Assembly: GCA_964424075.1 (NCBI GenBank)
Contig: CAYRGY010000001.1
Coordinates: 248,001-312,000, forward strand
Length of the DNA: 64,000 bases
Origin: CAYRGY01 sp964424075
GTDB lineage: Bacteria; Patescibacteriota; Gracilibacteria; UBA1369
Direction of reading: 5' to 3'
Positions 40,547 to 50,980 of this stretch are shown here, one piece after another. The notes below the pieces were generated by a model. That model did not search any database, was not told the origin of the DNA, and saw only the letters and a list, made by a program, of their open reading frames with translations. Position 1 is the stretch's first letter. Each line of letters begins with the position of its first letter. Both the position numbers and the translations under genes were made by a program.

Positions 40547-43003
40547 TTGGTGAAAATCAAACCTGCACAGCAAAAAACACTGATTATTCTGACCTTGTTG
40601 GCTGCCGCCTGCATAGATATTTTAATAACAGTCTATATTTATCTGGCCTTTTTTCTTCCCCTTCCCGATCAGCTAACATCTCCTCAAAATCTTCCCACCA
40701 CCAAGCTGTACGACCGTAACGGCACTATGCTATATGAAGTGCTCAATCCTGAGCATGGCCGCAAAACCTACTTGGAGCTGGAACGCATACCCCAGGATTT
40801 TATTAATGCCACCATTGCCAGCGAGGACAAAGAATTTTGGCAACATTCCGGTGTCGATGTGCCCGCTATTATCAGAGCCGCCTATTTTAACGTTTTGGAA
40901 ACTCGCATTACTAGTGGAGCCTCAACCATTACACAACAATTGGTTCGCAATTTGCTCGGTCTAAATCGTGAGCGAACTCTTCGCGAGAAATTGCTGGAAG
41001 CAGCTTATGCCATTCGAATTAGTCATCATTTTAGCAAGGAGCAAGTATTGGAAAAATATCTCAACACAGTCTATTACGGTTCCATGTCATATGGAGCGCA
41101 AGCTGCAGCGCTCAACTATTTTGATCATAATCTTTATGATCTGGATCTGGCTCATCTCTCATTTATTGCCGGATTACCCCAAGCCCCCACCCGCTATAAT
41201 CCCTATACCAACTTCAAAAATGCCAAGGCCAGGCAGCAATATGTACTTAGGCAAATGGTTGCAGAGGGTTTCATTTCGGAGCAACAAGCTGACAGCGCTT
41301 ATGATCAACCTCTGACCCTACGCAAGAATATTACTACAATCCAGTCGCCACATTTTGTGCACTATGTTCTCAATCATCTTGATCAGGAATATGGGCCGGA
41401 TCTGGTCAATTTTGGGGGACTCGAGGTGACTACTACCCTCGACCTCAATTTGCAAAACAGTGCGGAAAGTATTATTGATTATCGCTTGAGCGAGCTGGAA
41501 AAGCATGATGTCAGCAATGCAGCTCTTTTGGCAGTTAATCCGTCCAATTCTCAAGTTTTGGCTTGGGTGGGCAGCGCAAATTTCTTCAATACTGATATAG
41601 ATGGCCAAGTTGACCTGGTGACCTCATTGCGTCAACCTGGATCGGCTTTGAAGCCCTTACTTTACTTGCTGGCCTTTGAAAAAGGCTACACGCCCGCTTC
41701 CATTCTCCCCGATATTCCCCAGAATTTTCAGACATCCACCGGGCCTTATTCTCCCAAAAACTATGACCTATCCTATCACGGGCCAGTCCGCATTCGCCGT
41801 GCTTTGGCCAACTCCTTCAATATTCCTGCCGTTTATTTGCTCGATCAAATAGGTATTGCAGATTTTATCTTTTTTCTCCAAAGTTTGGGCTTCGAAAGTC
41901 TCAATAAATCTCCCGATTATTACGGGCTTTCAGTCACACTTGGTGGAGGAGAAGTAAGACTATATGAAATGGTCAGAGCCTATAATACCATCGCCAATCA
42001 AGGTCACTACAGCGATTTGCAGCCACTTCTCGAAGTTAAAGACTCTTCAGCGCAGATACTATATAAATATAATAGGCCGCCCCACCGCAATATCCTTGGT
42101 CCCAAAGCGGAGCAACACACCTATTTGCTGACAGATATTTTGAGCGATTCAGATGCCCGTATTGAAAGTTTCGGAGAGGGTAATGTCCTGGAGCTTAGTT
42201 TCCCCGCCGCGGTTAAAACCGGTACCACCCGCAATTTTCGTGATAATTGGACAGTCGGCTTTTCACCTCACCTGGTAACCGGTGTTTGGGTGGGCAATGC
42301 GGATGCCTCTCCCATGAAGAATATCTCCGGAATTGATGGAGCAGGCCCCATTTGGCATGACTTCATGGAGCAGGCTCATCAGAATCAAAAACCCACCAAT
42401 TTCACCAGACCACCCGGAATAGTAGACGCCCAAATCTGCTATCAGTCAGGTAAAATAGCCAATGAAACCTGCCAGAGGCCGCTTTTTGAAATTTTCACCA
42501 GAAATAATCTCCCCACTGAGTCAGACGATTATTATCAGAACTTTGATTGTCTGCAGCCAGATGGCAGCAATAATCAGGAAATCCACCTTGTTTATCCTCT
42601 CCAGTATTATGTTTGGGCTGAACAAAATAATTTTCTGCCGCCGGAGAATTGTTTGCCACAAGCCATCAATTCCGACTACACAGCGTCGACTCCTCTTCAA
42701 CAAGCCGAATCCGTGCAACTCATCTATCCGATCGACGGTGATGCCTTTCAACTAGACCAAAACTTACCACAAGCTAGTCAGAAAATACCTATCAAACTAA
42801 CGATTAGCCACCAAGTTACTAATTTAGTAGTCGAAATTGACAATACCCAGGTCTTCCCTGATCAAAGTGGAGCTCAACTTTCTCCCGGATCACTGCAAAT
42901 AGACTGGCTTCCCACCGCTGGAGAGCATCAATTGAGGCTCAAATGGCAACTCGAAAATTCAAAGGGAGTCGCAGAAGAGTCAATAAAATTCGTAGTTGAA
43001 TAG
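40547..43003 (+). CDS. pbpC: Bifunctional penicillin-binding protein 1C type
   Basis: An 818-residue class A PBP (TTG or the next GTG as start). One N-terminal helix, then the GT51 transglycosylase (IASEDKEFWQHSGVD, GASTITQQLVRNLL, LEKYLNTVYYG), then the transpeptidase with SxxK in QPGSALKP, SxN in ANSFNIPA and KTG in AVKTGTT. The last 100 residues form the beta-rich C-terminal domain of PBP1C. It polymerises and cross-links murein outside the membrane. The upstream MerR-like gene may regulate it. Confidence 0.93.
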   Translation: MVKIKPAQQKTLIILTLLAAACIDILITVYIYLAFFLPLPDQLTSPQNLPTTKLYDRNGTMLYEVLNPEHGRKTYLELERIPQDFINATIASEDKEFWQHSGVDVPAIIRAAYFNVLETRITSGASTITQQLVRNLLGLNRERTLREKLLEAAYAIRISHHFSKEQVLEKYLNTVYYGSMSYGAQAAALNYFDHNLYDLDLAHLSFIAGLPQAPTRYNPYTNFKNAKARQQYVLRQMVAEGFISEQQADSAYDQPLTLRKNITTIQSPHFVHYVLNHLDQEYGPDLVNFGGLEVTTTLDLNLQNSAESIIDYRLSELEKHDVSNAALLAVNPSNSQVLAWVGSANFFNTDIDGQVDLVTSLRQPGSALKPLLYLLAFEKGYTPASILPDIPQNFQTSTGPYSPKNYDLSYHGPVRIRRALANSFNIPAVYLLDQIGIADFIFFLQSLGFESLNKSPDYYGLSVTLGGGEVRLYEMVRAYNTIANQGHYSDLQPLLEVKDSSAQILYKYNRPPHRNILGPKAEQHTYLLTDILSDSDARIESFGEGNVLELSFPAAVKTGTTRNFRDNWTVGFSPHLVTGVWVGNADASPMKNISGIDGAGPIWHDFMEQAHQNQKPTNFTRPPGIVDAQICYQSGKIANETCQRPLFEIFTRNNLPTESDDYYQNFDCLQPDGSNNQEIHLVYPLQYYVWAEQNNFLPPENCLPQAINSDYTASTPLQQAESVQLIYPIDGDAFQLDQNLPQASQKIPIKLTISHQVTNLVVEIDNTQVFPDQSGAQLSPGSLQIDWLPTAGEHQLRLKWQLENSKGVAEESIKFVVE

Positions 43004-43568
43004 GCAAATCAATAATATAAAAAAACATAACGCAAAGATGTCACCCCAATTAATGAAACGTCTACACACCTATAAAGTTAATATAATTGCTTTAATAAAA
43101 TCAAAACCCGCTGCCCAGCAGCAAATTTCGTTTAGTTGACTTACAAAACAGCATTTGATAAAAATTTTAAAGTTAAAATTAAAACAAATAAAAGCGCGAC
43201 CAGATTGCTATATTTCTAAAGTACTGCAGTAATAATCAACTAGCTGGGTGATACCTTGGTTATCCTCTAGTACTTCAGAAAAAGTCTTTAGGCGACTACT
43301 CGCTCCTTGAAAACCAGAAAACGAGTGCCCCTGAAAAAGGGCTCAAATAATGTTTCTTTACTGGCAATGCCTACACGCTATAGGAAAGAAATATCGCATC
43401 TGAAAAGATGCACCCAAATTTGCTTAAGTACTGCTTAAGCGTAATCACAGTAATGTTTATGATATAAACTTACCGCTTGTCTTTACTCAAGGAATAAAGA
43501 CGGCAAAACCTAAATGTATGCCAATAAGCGCATACATACTTATTAATCTATTTTATATATTTCTGACT
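43004..43568 (+). other. Long structured leader region of the S-layer gene
   Basis: No gene is seen. AAGTACT (43219-43225) pairs with AGTACTT (43269-43275) around an inner GATACC/GGTTATC hairpin. ACTCG/CGAGT and CCC/GGG stems follow up to about 43350. GTCTTTA/TAAAGAC (43479-43501) forms a hairpin with AAGGA in its loop. A promoter-like block lies at 43417-43447. It could carry the structured 5' leader typical of S-layer mRNAs. Confidence 0.5.
43420..43447 (+). promoter_or_regulatory. S-layer promoter candidate sharing TACTGCTTAAG block
   Basis: TTGCTT (43420-43425), 16 bases, then TAATCA (43442-43447). The surrounding block AAATTTGCTTAAG-TACTGCTTAAGCGTAAT closely matches the one at 34901-34932. 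Confidence 0.55.
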
Positions 43569-46500
43569 ATGAATATAGCTACAACTCTTCGCAAGAAAGT
43601 TGCAGGTTTGAGCATAGTGGCAATAGTAGCATCAATGTTTGCTGCTAATGTTGCTGTAGCTCAAACTACAGGTAACATCTTCACAGATGTTCCACCTGAG
43701 GCTTGGTTTGCTCCTTATGTAAACCAACTTGCGGAAGATGGTATCGCTGATACATCTTTCGACGAATATCGACCAGGTGACCTGGTAAACCGTGCGGAAA
43801 TGGCAAAATTTGCTGTTATGGCTGCCGGATACACTGTAGAAACAGCTCCTGAAGCTCCTTTCAAGGACGTAGCATTGGGACAATGGTACACAGACGTTGT
43901 TTATACAGCTGAAAAGAACGGAATTGTTAGTGGTGACAAGGACGACGCTGGAAACCTAACTGGTTACTATCGTCCAGGTGATTCACTAAACCGTGCTGAA
44001 GCTGCTAAAATTATTGTTAATGCATTCCAATTCATGGAAGACACAGCTGGAGGTCCACACTTCCCAGACGTATCTTCATCTGATTGGTTCTACATCTTCG
44101 TAGAAACTTCATTCAACAATGGTGTAATCAGCGGATATCCAGATGGAACTTACAAACCAGGAAACAACATCAACCGTGCGGAAGCTGCTAAGATGCTTTC
44201 AATCGCTATGGGTGGTGGAATGGTAGAAGCTTTCAAGCTTGATTCTGCTGCTGCTGCTTCTGAAACTAAAGTTGAACTTATCTTCAGTATGAATGTTAAC
44301 GAAACTGAAGCTGCTGACTTCGAGAACTATATGATCGAAGATGCATCAGGAAGTGAACTTGCTGTTTCAGACGCTGAGGTTGTTGCTCCTGACACAGTTC
44401 ACTTAACAACTGCTTCTCAAGAAGAAGGAAAAGTTTATTACGTAACTGTTACAGGTGTTACATCTGATGCTGGCGAAAGCCTAAGCGTTACAGATAGTGT
44501 TTCATTCCTAGGATACGGCACTGACGTATCTGGAGGTGCATTAACTGTTTCTCTATCTTCTCAAACTCCAGTTGATGGATCAATTCCAAGTGGTGCTACA
44601 GGTGTAGTATTCACATGTTGGGATTTCCAAGCTGGTGGAGACGATGTAATAGTTAAGAGTTTACATGTTAAAAGAGTTGGTCCTGGTAAGGAAACTGATT
44701 TTAACAATGTTTACCTTTATAATGGAGACGAAAGACTATCAACAGGTAGATCTATCAACTCTGAAACTCAAAATGTTGAGTTCAACAACATCAACCAAGA
44801 AGTAATAGCTGGTGAAAACATCAAGCTTTGTCTTGTTGCTGATCTAGTTGCAGGTGCTGCTGGTGGTGTACACGCTTTCGAATTGAACTCTGCTGATGAT
44901 GTAGTTTCTAATACATCAGACATGCAAGGAAGCTTCCCACTACGTGGTGAAGAACAATTGATTACATCTGCTGTTGTAGGTACTACAACAATTTCCTACA
45001 ATGGTTCTCTTGATGAAGTAACTATTGGACAAAAGGGAGCTCGTATTGCTCAGTTCGAACTTGAAGCTAATGGTGAAGAAGATCAGGAGCTGGAAAGAAT
45101 TGCTCTTTACGTTAGAGGATCTATCAGTGCCAATGATCTAGCCAATATGAAGCTTTATATTGAAGGTGAAGATGAAGCAATTGCTGAAACTGATGGAGTA
45201 GGATCAAGTGATCTTGCTACATTCGTACTAGAAGATGCCTTCAAGATCGGACGTGGTCAAAGAAAAATCTTCTATGTTGAAGCTGATCTTGCACCAGGAA
45301 GAAATGGCGATACCATCAAGGTTTACCTTGATGAATCAACAGATCTTCTAGTAACAGGTGTTACTTATGGTTATGGAACCAAAGTTAAATTTGTTAATTA
45401 TAATGGTACTGATCCAAGCAATTACTCTCTTGTAAATGTTAAGGGATCTGACTTCAACATTGCTTTCACTGGTCCTGCTGCTACTGACCTAGCTACTGGA
45501 CAAAAAGCTGCTAAGTGTTTGAGCATGACTCTTACCAATGCATCAGGTGAAGCAGTTGAAATTAAGGATTGGCCTATTTCTTTGGAAATCATCAATACTA
45601 TAACTGGTGATGGTGGTTTACATGATGGTACAAATCCAAACTATACTCTGATCAAACTCGCTAGAATCAACGAAGATGGTACAATCGGAGGATCTCTCCT
45701 TGGACCTTCTGAAATTGATACTGCTGATTCTAAGACTGCTCCAGCGCCAATTCTCCTAAGAGGTACAGCTACTATTGATCCAGGAGAGTCTATTGAAACT
45801 GCTGTAGTATTAGACCTTCGTTCAGGAAATAATGACATGAATGGAGACAAACTAAAATGTACTTTAGCTAAAGGCGTAAGTAATGGTTTAGCCGGTGTTT
45901 CTGATGCTATTAGAGATTTAAATGGAGATCAATTGGGTGCTGAATCTATTACACCTGCTTCTTCCATAATTGGAAATACCCACACGGTTACAACTTCAGC
46001 TCTTACTGTTGCTCTTGCATCAACTCCTTCAACTCAAAGTTATACCAAAGGAACAACTGCTGCAGAATTAGCTGGCTTTGCTTTCACATCAGGTTCAGCT
46101 CTTGGAAATACCATCAAGAGTATTACAGTTTCCGGACAAGTTGATGGTGACAGCGATGACAGTTACACTGCGGTAGGAGATGGAATCGATGATGACGGTG
46201 CTGCTCCAGATGGTACAGTTGCACTAGCTGATATTATTGACAGTGGTGTTGCTCTATACAATGGAGATACCAAGGTATCTGACTTCAAGAACATTAACTA
46301 CACAACCGGTAAGGTTATCTTCAATAATTTGGATATTAAAGTCGAAAAGAGCCAAACTCTAAATCTGATTTTGAAAGGTAATGTTTCTAACTCAGCACCA
46401 TTTGGTAGTTTGAATGATCGAGTCAAGTTCAGCATTCAAAATGGTACAGATATCATTACTATTGATCAAAACGGACAAAACGTTGATTCAGGATCAATTC

Positions 46501-47966
46501 AAACAAATGACGCTAAAAATGCCACTAGTCAAGTTGCTATGACAATCGTTAAGTCTGGCTCAGGTCAAGTTGCTAAATCTCCAACATTAAACCCAACCGC
46601 TGTTGCTGGCAGTGAAATGATTGAAGTTGGAAAATGGTCATTCTCATCTGTGAATGAAGATCCAACACTTAAAGATTTAGACTTCCTTGTTCTAAATGGT
46701 TCATCTGCTTCAATTCAGAATGTTAAACTCTACAAGGGTAGTGCATGTACTGAACAAGTGGGTTCAATTACAGGTTATACTCCAAAATCTCCAAGTGGAA
46801 TTATCGAGGTTCGTGACTTGAATGAAATTGTGGATGATGCTACGACCTACACACTTTGTGCCAAGGCCTTGACTGGTGAAGTCAAGACTAATGGTTCTCA
46901 ACCTGTTACCAACTCAAATGTTGGCCTTGCACTTCTTAATGTGACTGAAGTTTCCAGTGGATCTGGAGAAAATGTTGCTCAGAATTATGTTGCTGGAGCT
47001 ACTCAAGCAGCTGGTTCATTCCTCACAGCAGCTATTGATGCAGTTGTCACAACAGTACCAGTAGATGCTTTAGGTTCACTTGCAGTTGGACAAACCATCC
47101 AAGTGGAAGGTGAAATGATGTTGATCACTGCTATTATCGGTTCCGACCTAACAGTAATCAGAGGATTTGGAGCTACTACAGCTACTTCACATATTGCAGG
47201 AGCTGAAGTAAGAATCTCACAAATCGCTACTCAAGTTACTGCTGCTACTTCTGTAGAATCTGGTGATATCTATTACAGTGTAACTGATGGTGCTTACTTC
47301 CTTTGTGTTGATCCGGCTGCTGCTGGAGTCGCTAATGTATGTGACAATGTTGCAGATGTTCAGGAATTATTTGGAACAACTGTAGGTTTTGTTACTACTC
47401 CAGCTGCTAACGATGCTGTCTGGAAACTGCATGGTCCAATCAGTAAGCTTTTCAGAGCTATACCTGAAGTTACAAAGACCGCTGCAAAATTCAGTGATGC
47501 TCCTGATACTGACTTCGTACTTTTAGACTTAACTATCAACGCTATCGGTGATCAAGTTAAGTTCGATTCTGTTAATGGTAACCAACTTGAAGTTACTATT
47601 GAGAAGAACACAACTACAGGCGGTGCAGCTTCAACCTGTGATCTAGTTAAGGTTGCTCCTGGAACAAATCAAATGTTGCACGAAAATGTGGCTATTGCTA
47701 ATTCTCTAACTCAAGTTATTACCTTTACATTTGACGATAACGCATTGACAGTTAATCCTGGTGAAGTAGCTAAGCTTGAAGTAAAATGTAATGCATCACA
47801 GGCTATCAGTACTGAAGCCAATGCAACAATTTCCGCTGCATTAGTTTCTGAAGCTAACGTTATTACCTGGGATGATTCCAGTGTAACTGACACCAATATT
47901 ACCGGTGCTGGTAAATTCATTATACCTACAAAGCTACAAGGTAATACTGCTGCTAACGGAAGCTAG
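43569..47966 (+). CDS. S-layer protein with three SLH domains
   Basis: ATG at 43569 gives a clean signal peptide (LRKKVAGLSIVAIVASMFAA, cut after VAVAQ); an ATG at 43518 would add 17 residues that spoil it. The 1465-residue product begins with three SLH domains (about 35-205: FTDVPPEAWFAPYVNQLAED, NRAEMAKFAVMA, NRAEAAKIIVNAF, NRAEAAKMLSIAM) that anchor to secondary cell-wall polymer. The rest is a run of beta-sandwich repeats, Thr/Ser/Ala/Asp-rich and Cys-poor. Codon use is very uniform, as in highly expressed genes. Probably the main surface layer. Confidence 0.92.
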   Translation: MNIATTLRKKVAGLSIVAIVASMFAANVAVAQTTGNIFTDVPPEAWFAPYVNQLAEDGIADTSFDEYRPGDLVNRAEMAKFAVMAAGYTVETAPEAPFKDVALGQWYTDVVYTAEKNGIVSGDKDDAGNLTGYYRPGDSLNRAEAAKIIVNAFQFMEDTAGGPHFPDVSSSDWFYIFVETSFNNGVISGYPDGTYKPGNNINRAEAAKMLSIAMGGGMVEAFKLDSAAAASETKVELIFSMNVNETEAADFENYMIEDASGSELAVSDAEVVAPDTVHLTTASQEEGKVYYVTVTGVTSDAGESLSVTDSVSFLGYGTDVSGGALTVSLSSQTPVDGSIPSGATGVVFTCWDFQAGGDDVIVKSLHVKRVGPGKETDFNNVYLYNGDERLSTGRSINSETQNVEFNNINQEVIAGENIKLCLVADLVAGAAGGVHAFELNSADDVVSNTSDMQGSFPLRGEEQLITSAVVGTTTISYNGSLDEVTIGQKGARIAQFELEANGEEDQELERIALYVRGSISANDLANMKLYIEGEDEAIAETDGVGSSDLATFVLEDAFKIGRGQRKIFYVEADLAPGRNGDTIKVYLDESTDLLVTGVTYGYGTKVKFVNYNGTDPSNYSLVNVKGSDFNIAFTGPAATDLATGQKAAKCLSMTLTNASGEAVEIKDWPISLEIINTITGDGGLHDGTNPNYTLIKLARINEDGTIGGSLLGPSEIDTADSKTAPAPILLRGTATIDPGESIETAVVLDLRSGNNDMNGDKLKCTLAKGVSNGLAGVSDAIRDLNGDQLGAESITPASSIIGNTHTVTTSALTVALASTPSTQSYTKGTTAAELAGFAFTSGSALGNTIKSITVSGQVDGDSDDSYTAVGDGIDDDGAAPDGTVALADIIDSGVALYNGDTKVSDFKNINYTTGKVIFNNLDIKVEKSQTLNLILKGNVSNSAPFGSLNDRVKFSIQNGTDIITIDQNGQNVDSGSIQTNDAKNATSQVAMTIVKSGSGQVAKSPTLNPTAVAGSEMIEVGKWSFSSVNEDPTLKDLDFLVLNGSSASIQNVKLYKGSACTEQVGSITGYTPKSPSGIIEVRDLNEIVDDATTYTLCAKALTGEVKTNGSQPVTNSNVGLALLNVTEVSSGSGENVAQNYVAGATQAAGSFLTAAIDAVVTTVPVDALGSLAVGQTIQVEGEMMLITAIIGSDLTVIRGFGATTATSHIAGAEVRISQIATQVTAATSVESGDIYYSVTDGAYFLCVDPAAAGVANVCDNVADVQELFGTTVGFVTTPAANDAVWKLHGPISKLFRAIPEVTKTAAKFSDAPDTDFVLLDLTINAIGDQVKFDSVNGNQLEVTIEKNTTTGGAASTCDLVKVAPGTNQMLHENVAIANSLTQVITFTFDDNALTVNPGEVAKLEVKCNASQAISTEANATISAALVSEANVITWDDSSVTDTNITGAGKFIIPTKLQGNTAANGS

Positions 47967-48033
47967 TATCACTTAACCAAGCATTAAGGTTTAAAACTAA
48001 TGTGAGCCACCGGTCTCAACCCAACCGGTAACA

Positions 48034-48076
48034 AAAACCCGCATGGACGGCGCAATCCGAACCCAGCGGGTTTTTT
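48034..48076 (+). terminator. S-layer gene terminator
   Basis: AAAACCCGC (48034-48042) and GCGGGTTTT (48066-48074) form a 9-bp stem, followed by a T-run. Confidence 0.85.
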
Positions 48077-48247
48077 GGTGTTTAAAAATGTAATCAAATT
48101 CTATGTCCCACGTTTTAAGAAATGACGTTCATCTTAGCCAGCTATTGACAAAAAAAGAAAAAGCGTCAAAGTATAATTACGTTTCTTGACAGCCTAGCTT
48201 CAACTCTTTTAACTTCAACTCGTTCCTCAAAGGAGAAAAACGTCAGT

Positions 48248-48829
48248 ATGCGAATCTTTCCCACCTCACTCGGGCTGCTAGTCTTCATCGGAGGCTGCGC
48301 TCTCGATACCAGTGGCACCATGCAAGTCAGTGGCACCATCGGTGGAAACGCCGGTTCACTGCCTGATGCAAGTGCCGGTGGAAACAACACCTGGCCGGGT
48401 CATCCAGCCGGCGCAGCCGGTGAGGAGAGTTCCGGAGGGACTACACCAAGCGGCGGCCAAGCCGGCGCGTCTCCAAGCGGCGGCCAAGCCGGCACGGGAG
48501 GCTCACCTACAACTGGCGGAGCACCAACTGGTGGCTCTCCGACTGGCGGCGTTCCAACAGGTGGCACCGGCGGTGAAGACTGCGTTCCTACCGGGCTCCA
48601 TGACCTTTGCGGCAATGGCATCGATGACGACTGCGATGATTTCGTGGACGGATACGATCCCCAAGGCTGCATCGTAGAGGCTACCGGAGGATCCGGCACC
48701 GGAGGATCAGCCGGCACAGGCGGGCAAGCATGCACGCCTACCGGGCCCCACGACATCTGCTTCAACGGCATCGATGACGACTGCGACGGTTTCACCGACG
48801 GCGCCGATCCCCAAGGTTGCAAGCCGTGA
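48248..48829 (+). CDS. Gly-rich lipoprotein with MopE-like metal motifs
   Basis: A 193-residue lipoprotein: signal and lipobox FIGGC (Cys about residue 17), a Gly/Thr/Pro-rich linker with repeats of GGxPTGGxPTGG, and two copies of a Cys/Asp motif (LCGNGIDDDCDDFVDGYDPQ and ICFNGIDDDCDGFTDGADPQ). This motif is common in MopE-like and myxobacterial surface proteins and probably binds calcium. GC-rich against the AT-rich flanks, like the surface protein at 20.8 kb, so transfer is likely. A TATAAT lies at 48172-48177. Confidence 0.85.
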   Translation: MRIFPTSLGLLVFIGGCALDTSGTMQVSGTIGGNAGSLPDASAGGNNTWPGHPAGAAGEESSGGTTPSGGQAGASPSGGQAGTGGSPTTGGAPTGGSPTGGVPTGGTGGEDCVPTGLHDLCGNGIDDDCDDFVDGYDPQGCIVEATGGSGTGGSAGTGGQACTPTGPHDICFNGIDDDCDGFTDGADPQGCKP

Positions 48830-48979
48830 CCATTTCCAAAAGCTCTGAACCAGGCGGTCGAGCTACCCATCTCGGGTGTGCTCCCGCCCCAGCGGCCAAG
48901 GAAAACAATACATGAAGAAGTCCCAGCATGGATCAAACCATCAAGGGCTTCTTCAACCTATGCAAAAATCGGCCGAAAG

Positions 48980-48988
48980 TGCTATAAT
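48980..48988 (+). promoter_or_regulatory. Extended -10 promoter of sugar-export operon
   Basis: TGC directly before TATAAT (48983-48988). The start point would be near 48995, only about seven bases before ATG 49002. Confidence 0.6.
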
Positions 48989-49001
48989 CCGACCGACACA
49001 C

Positions 49002-49811
49002 ATGGAAGAGAAACACCATCACACTCAAGCTCAGCACGACAATCACATGCAAAAGCAAAACTCTCAAAATTGGAATATTCTCTGGCAACTCACCAAGGGT
49101 GACTTCAAACTTAGGTATCAGTCGTCATATTTAGGCTATTTTTGGTCGCTTATTAAGCCGCTACTACTCTTCAGCGTAATCTACCTCGTCTTTTCTAATT
49201 TGCTGCTCACAAACATCGAAAATTACGCAATTTATTTGCTCATTGGCATCATCCTCTGGACTTTTTTCAGCGAAGCCACTCTGGTAGGTCTTAATTCACT
49301 ACTTCAAAAACGCGATCTAGTCACCAAAATCTATTTCCCGCGCCAACTGATTGTGATTGCTTCAACACTTTCATCCTCAATCACCTTACTGCTCAACCTG
49401 ATCATTCTCGCTATTTTTCTGTTTGCTAATAATTTGATACCGGGTCCGGCCGCTCTACTCTTTATTCCTCTGCTTGCCCTTTATTTTCTTTTTACCGCCG
49501 GCATGACGTTGGCACTTTCCGCATTCTACATCAAGTTCCACGACTTAAGCCACATCTGGGAAGTATTGCTGCAAATCATTTTCTGGCTTACTCCCATCAT
49601 TTACACCATTGACATCATACCGGACAATCTGCAGTACTACATTTATCTGAATCCACTCACACAATTTATCGCTTTTACCAGATCGCTATTCTTAGGCACA
49701 CCACTCAATCTGAGTGTACTGGCCATACTTACTCTACTCAGCTTAATCGCCTTTGTCGCTGGCCTGATCCTGTTCAAACTATTCGAGAAAAAATTCGCCG
49801 AAGAAATCTAA
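49002..49811 (+). CDS. ABC-2 polysaccharide export permease (Wzm-like)
   Basis: ATG 49002 is used (269 residues); ATG 49047 is an alternative nearer to the conserved start. The protein shows the ABC-2 layout: WQLTKGDFKLRYQSSYLGYF, six membrane helices, KRDLVTKIYFPRQLIVI and FWLTPIIYTID. It forms the channel for an undecaprenyl-linked glycan, with the next gene as ATPase. First gene of a four-gene operon with overlapping ends. Confidence 0.9.
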   Translation: MEEKHHHTQAQHDNHMQKQNSQNWNILWQLTKGDFKLRYQSSYLGYFWSLIKPLLLFSVIYLVFSNLLLTNIENYAIYLLIGIILWTFFSEATLVGLNSLLQKRDLVTKIYFPRQLIVIASTLSSSITLLLNLIILAIFLFANNLIPGPAALLFIPLLALYFLFTAGMTLALSAFYIKFHDLSHIWEVLLQIIFWLTPIIYTIDIIPDNLQYYIYLNPLTQFIAFTRSLFLGTPLNLSVLAILTLLSLIAFVAGLILFKLFEKKFAEEI

Positions 49812-50980
49812 TGTCACAAATCAAAGTCACAAATCTTAGCAAAACTTTCCGTATACCTCGAGAAAAACGCAACACTCTCAAGGAAAATTTTGTGCAGCTG
49901 TTTAGACGAAATCAAACCTATCAACTCCAAGTATTGAAGGACATCAATTTCGAAATTCACCGGGGAGAGTTTTTTGGTATCATCGGACCCAATGGGTCCG
50001 GCAAAAGCACACTACTCAAATTGCTTTCCAATATTTACCAACCTGATCAGGGCAAAATTGAAACTCAAGCCAAAATTGCCCCCTTCCTCGAACTGGGAAT
50101 TGGCTTCCAACAAGATCTCACTGCGAGGGAGAATATTTTTATCAATGCGGCCTTGCTTGGTATGACCGAAAAACAAGCCCGACAAAAACTGCCTAACATT
50201 CTGGATTTTGCTGAACTTCATGCCTTTGCCGACCTCAGAGTTAAGAACTTTTCCTCCGGAATGCGCTCGCGTTTGGCCTTTGCTATTGCTACTCAAGTTG
50301 ATGCCGATGTTTATCTCTGTGATGAAATCTTTGCGGTAGGTGATGAGAGTTTTCAACAGAAGTCATTGGAAGTATTTAAAATGTGGCATCAGCAGGGCAA
50401 AACTATCATACTGGTCAGTCACAATACCGACCTGATTTTCCAGTATTGTCAGCGAGCTTTATATTTAAATCATGGATGCGTTCAGGCTCTGGGAACCCCT
50501 GGCGATGTTATCAATCAATATCATCAGGATATTATTGTCCAATCAGCAGAACGAAATGAACATCGAATTGATAATTCACCGGCCAGACTGACTAAAATAG
50601 AAGCCCTGCATACTCCAAGAACCGGTGATCCGCTAACACTCAGAATTCATTATCATACCACCGAGCCGATTAGACAGCCGGTTTTTGGCTTAGCCATACA
50701 CGATGAGCAGGGGACTCACCTTACCGGCCCCAATACCAAAACTTCGAAGCATCAAATTCCTCAAATCAGTGGCCAGGGCTGCATTGAATGCACAATTCCC
50801 AACCTCTCCCTACTCGCCGGAAACTATCTAGTGTCGGCATCACTTTTCGACAATGATCTTACCCGACCTTTTGCCTATCTGGACAAGCAATTCGTCTTTA
50901 CTGTCGAGCCGAATCGTGATAATCAATATGGCGTAGTTGACTTATCAGTAAATTGGGATGTAAAACTGTTCAATGATTAA
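49811..50980 (+). CDS. Polysaccharide export ABC ATPase (Wzt-like) with C-terminal domain
   Basis: A 389-residue ATPase. Walker A GPNGSGKSTLLKLL (about 58-71), ABC signature FSSGMRSRLAFAIA, Walker B ADVYLCDEIFAVGD, and the H-loop VSHNTD. Residues 240-385 form a beta-sandwich like the Wzt C-terminal domain, which recognises the non-reducing end of the glycan. It powers export with the Wzm-like partner. It starts at the last base of that gene's stop. Confidence 0.93.
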   Translation: MSQIKVTNLSKTFRIPREKRNTLKENFVQLFRRNQTYQLQVLKDINFEIHRGEFFGIIGPNGSGKSTLLKLLSNIYQPDQGKIETQAKIAPFLELGIGFQQDLTARENIFINAALLGMTEKQARQKLPNILDFAELHAFADLRVKNFSSGMRSRLAFAIATQVDADVYLCDEIFAVGDESFQQKSLEVFKMWHQQGKTIILVSHNTDLIFQYCQRALYLNHGCVQALGTPGDVINQYHQDIIVQSAERNEHRIDNSPARLTKIEALHTPRTGDPLTLRIHYHTTEPIRQPVFGLAIHDEQGTHLTGPNTKTSKHQIPQISGQGCIECTIPNLSLLAGNYLVSASLFDNDLTRPFAYLDKQFVFTVEPNRDNQYGVVDLSVNWDVKLFND

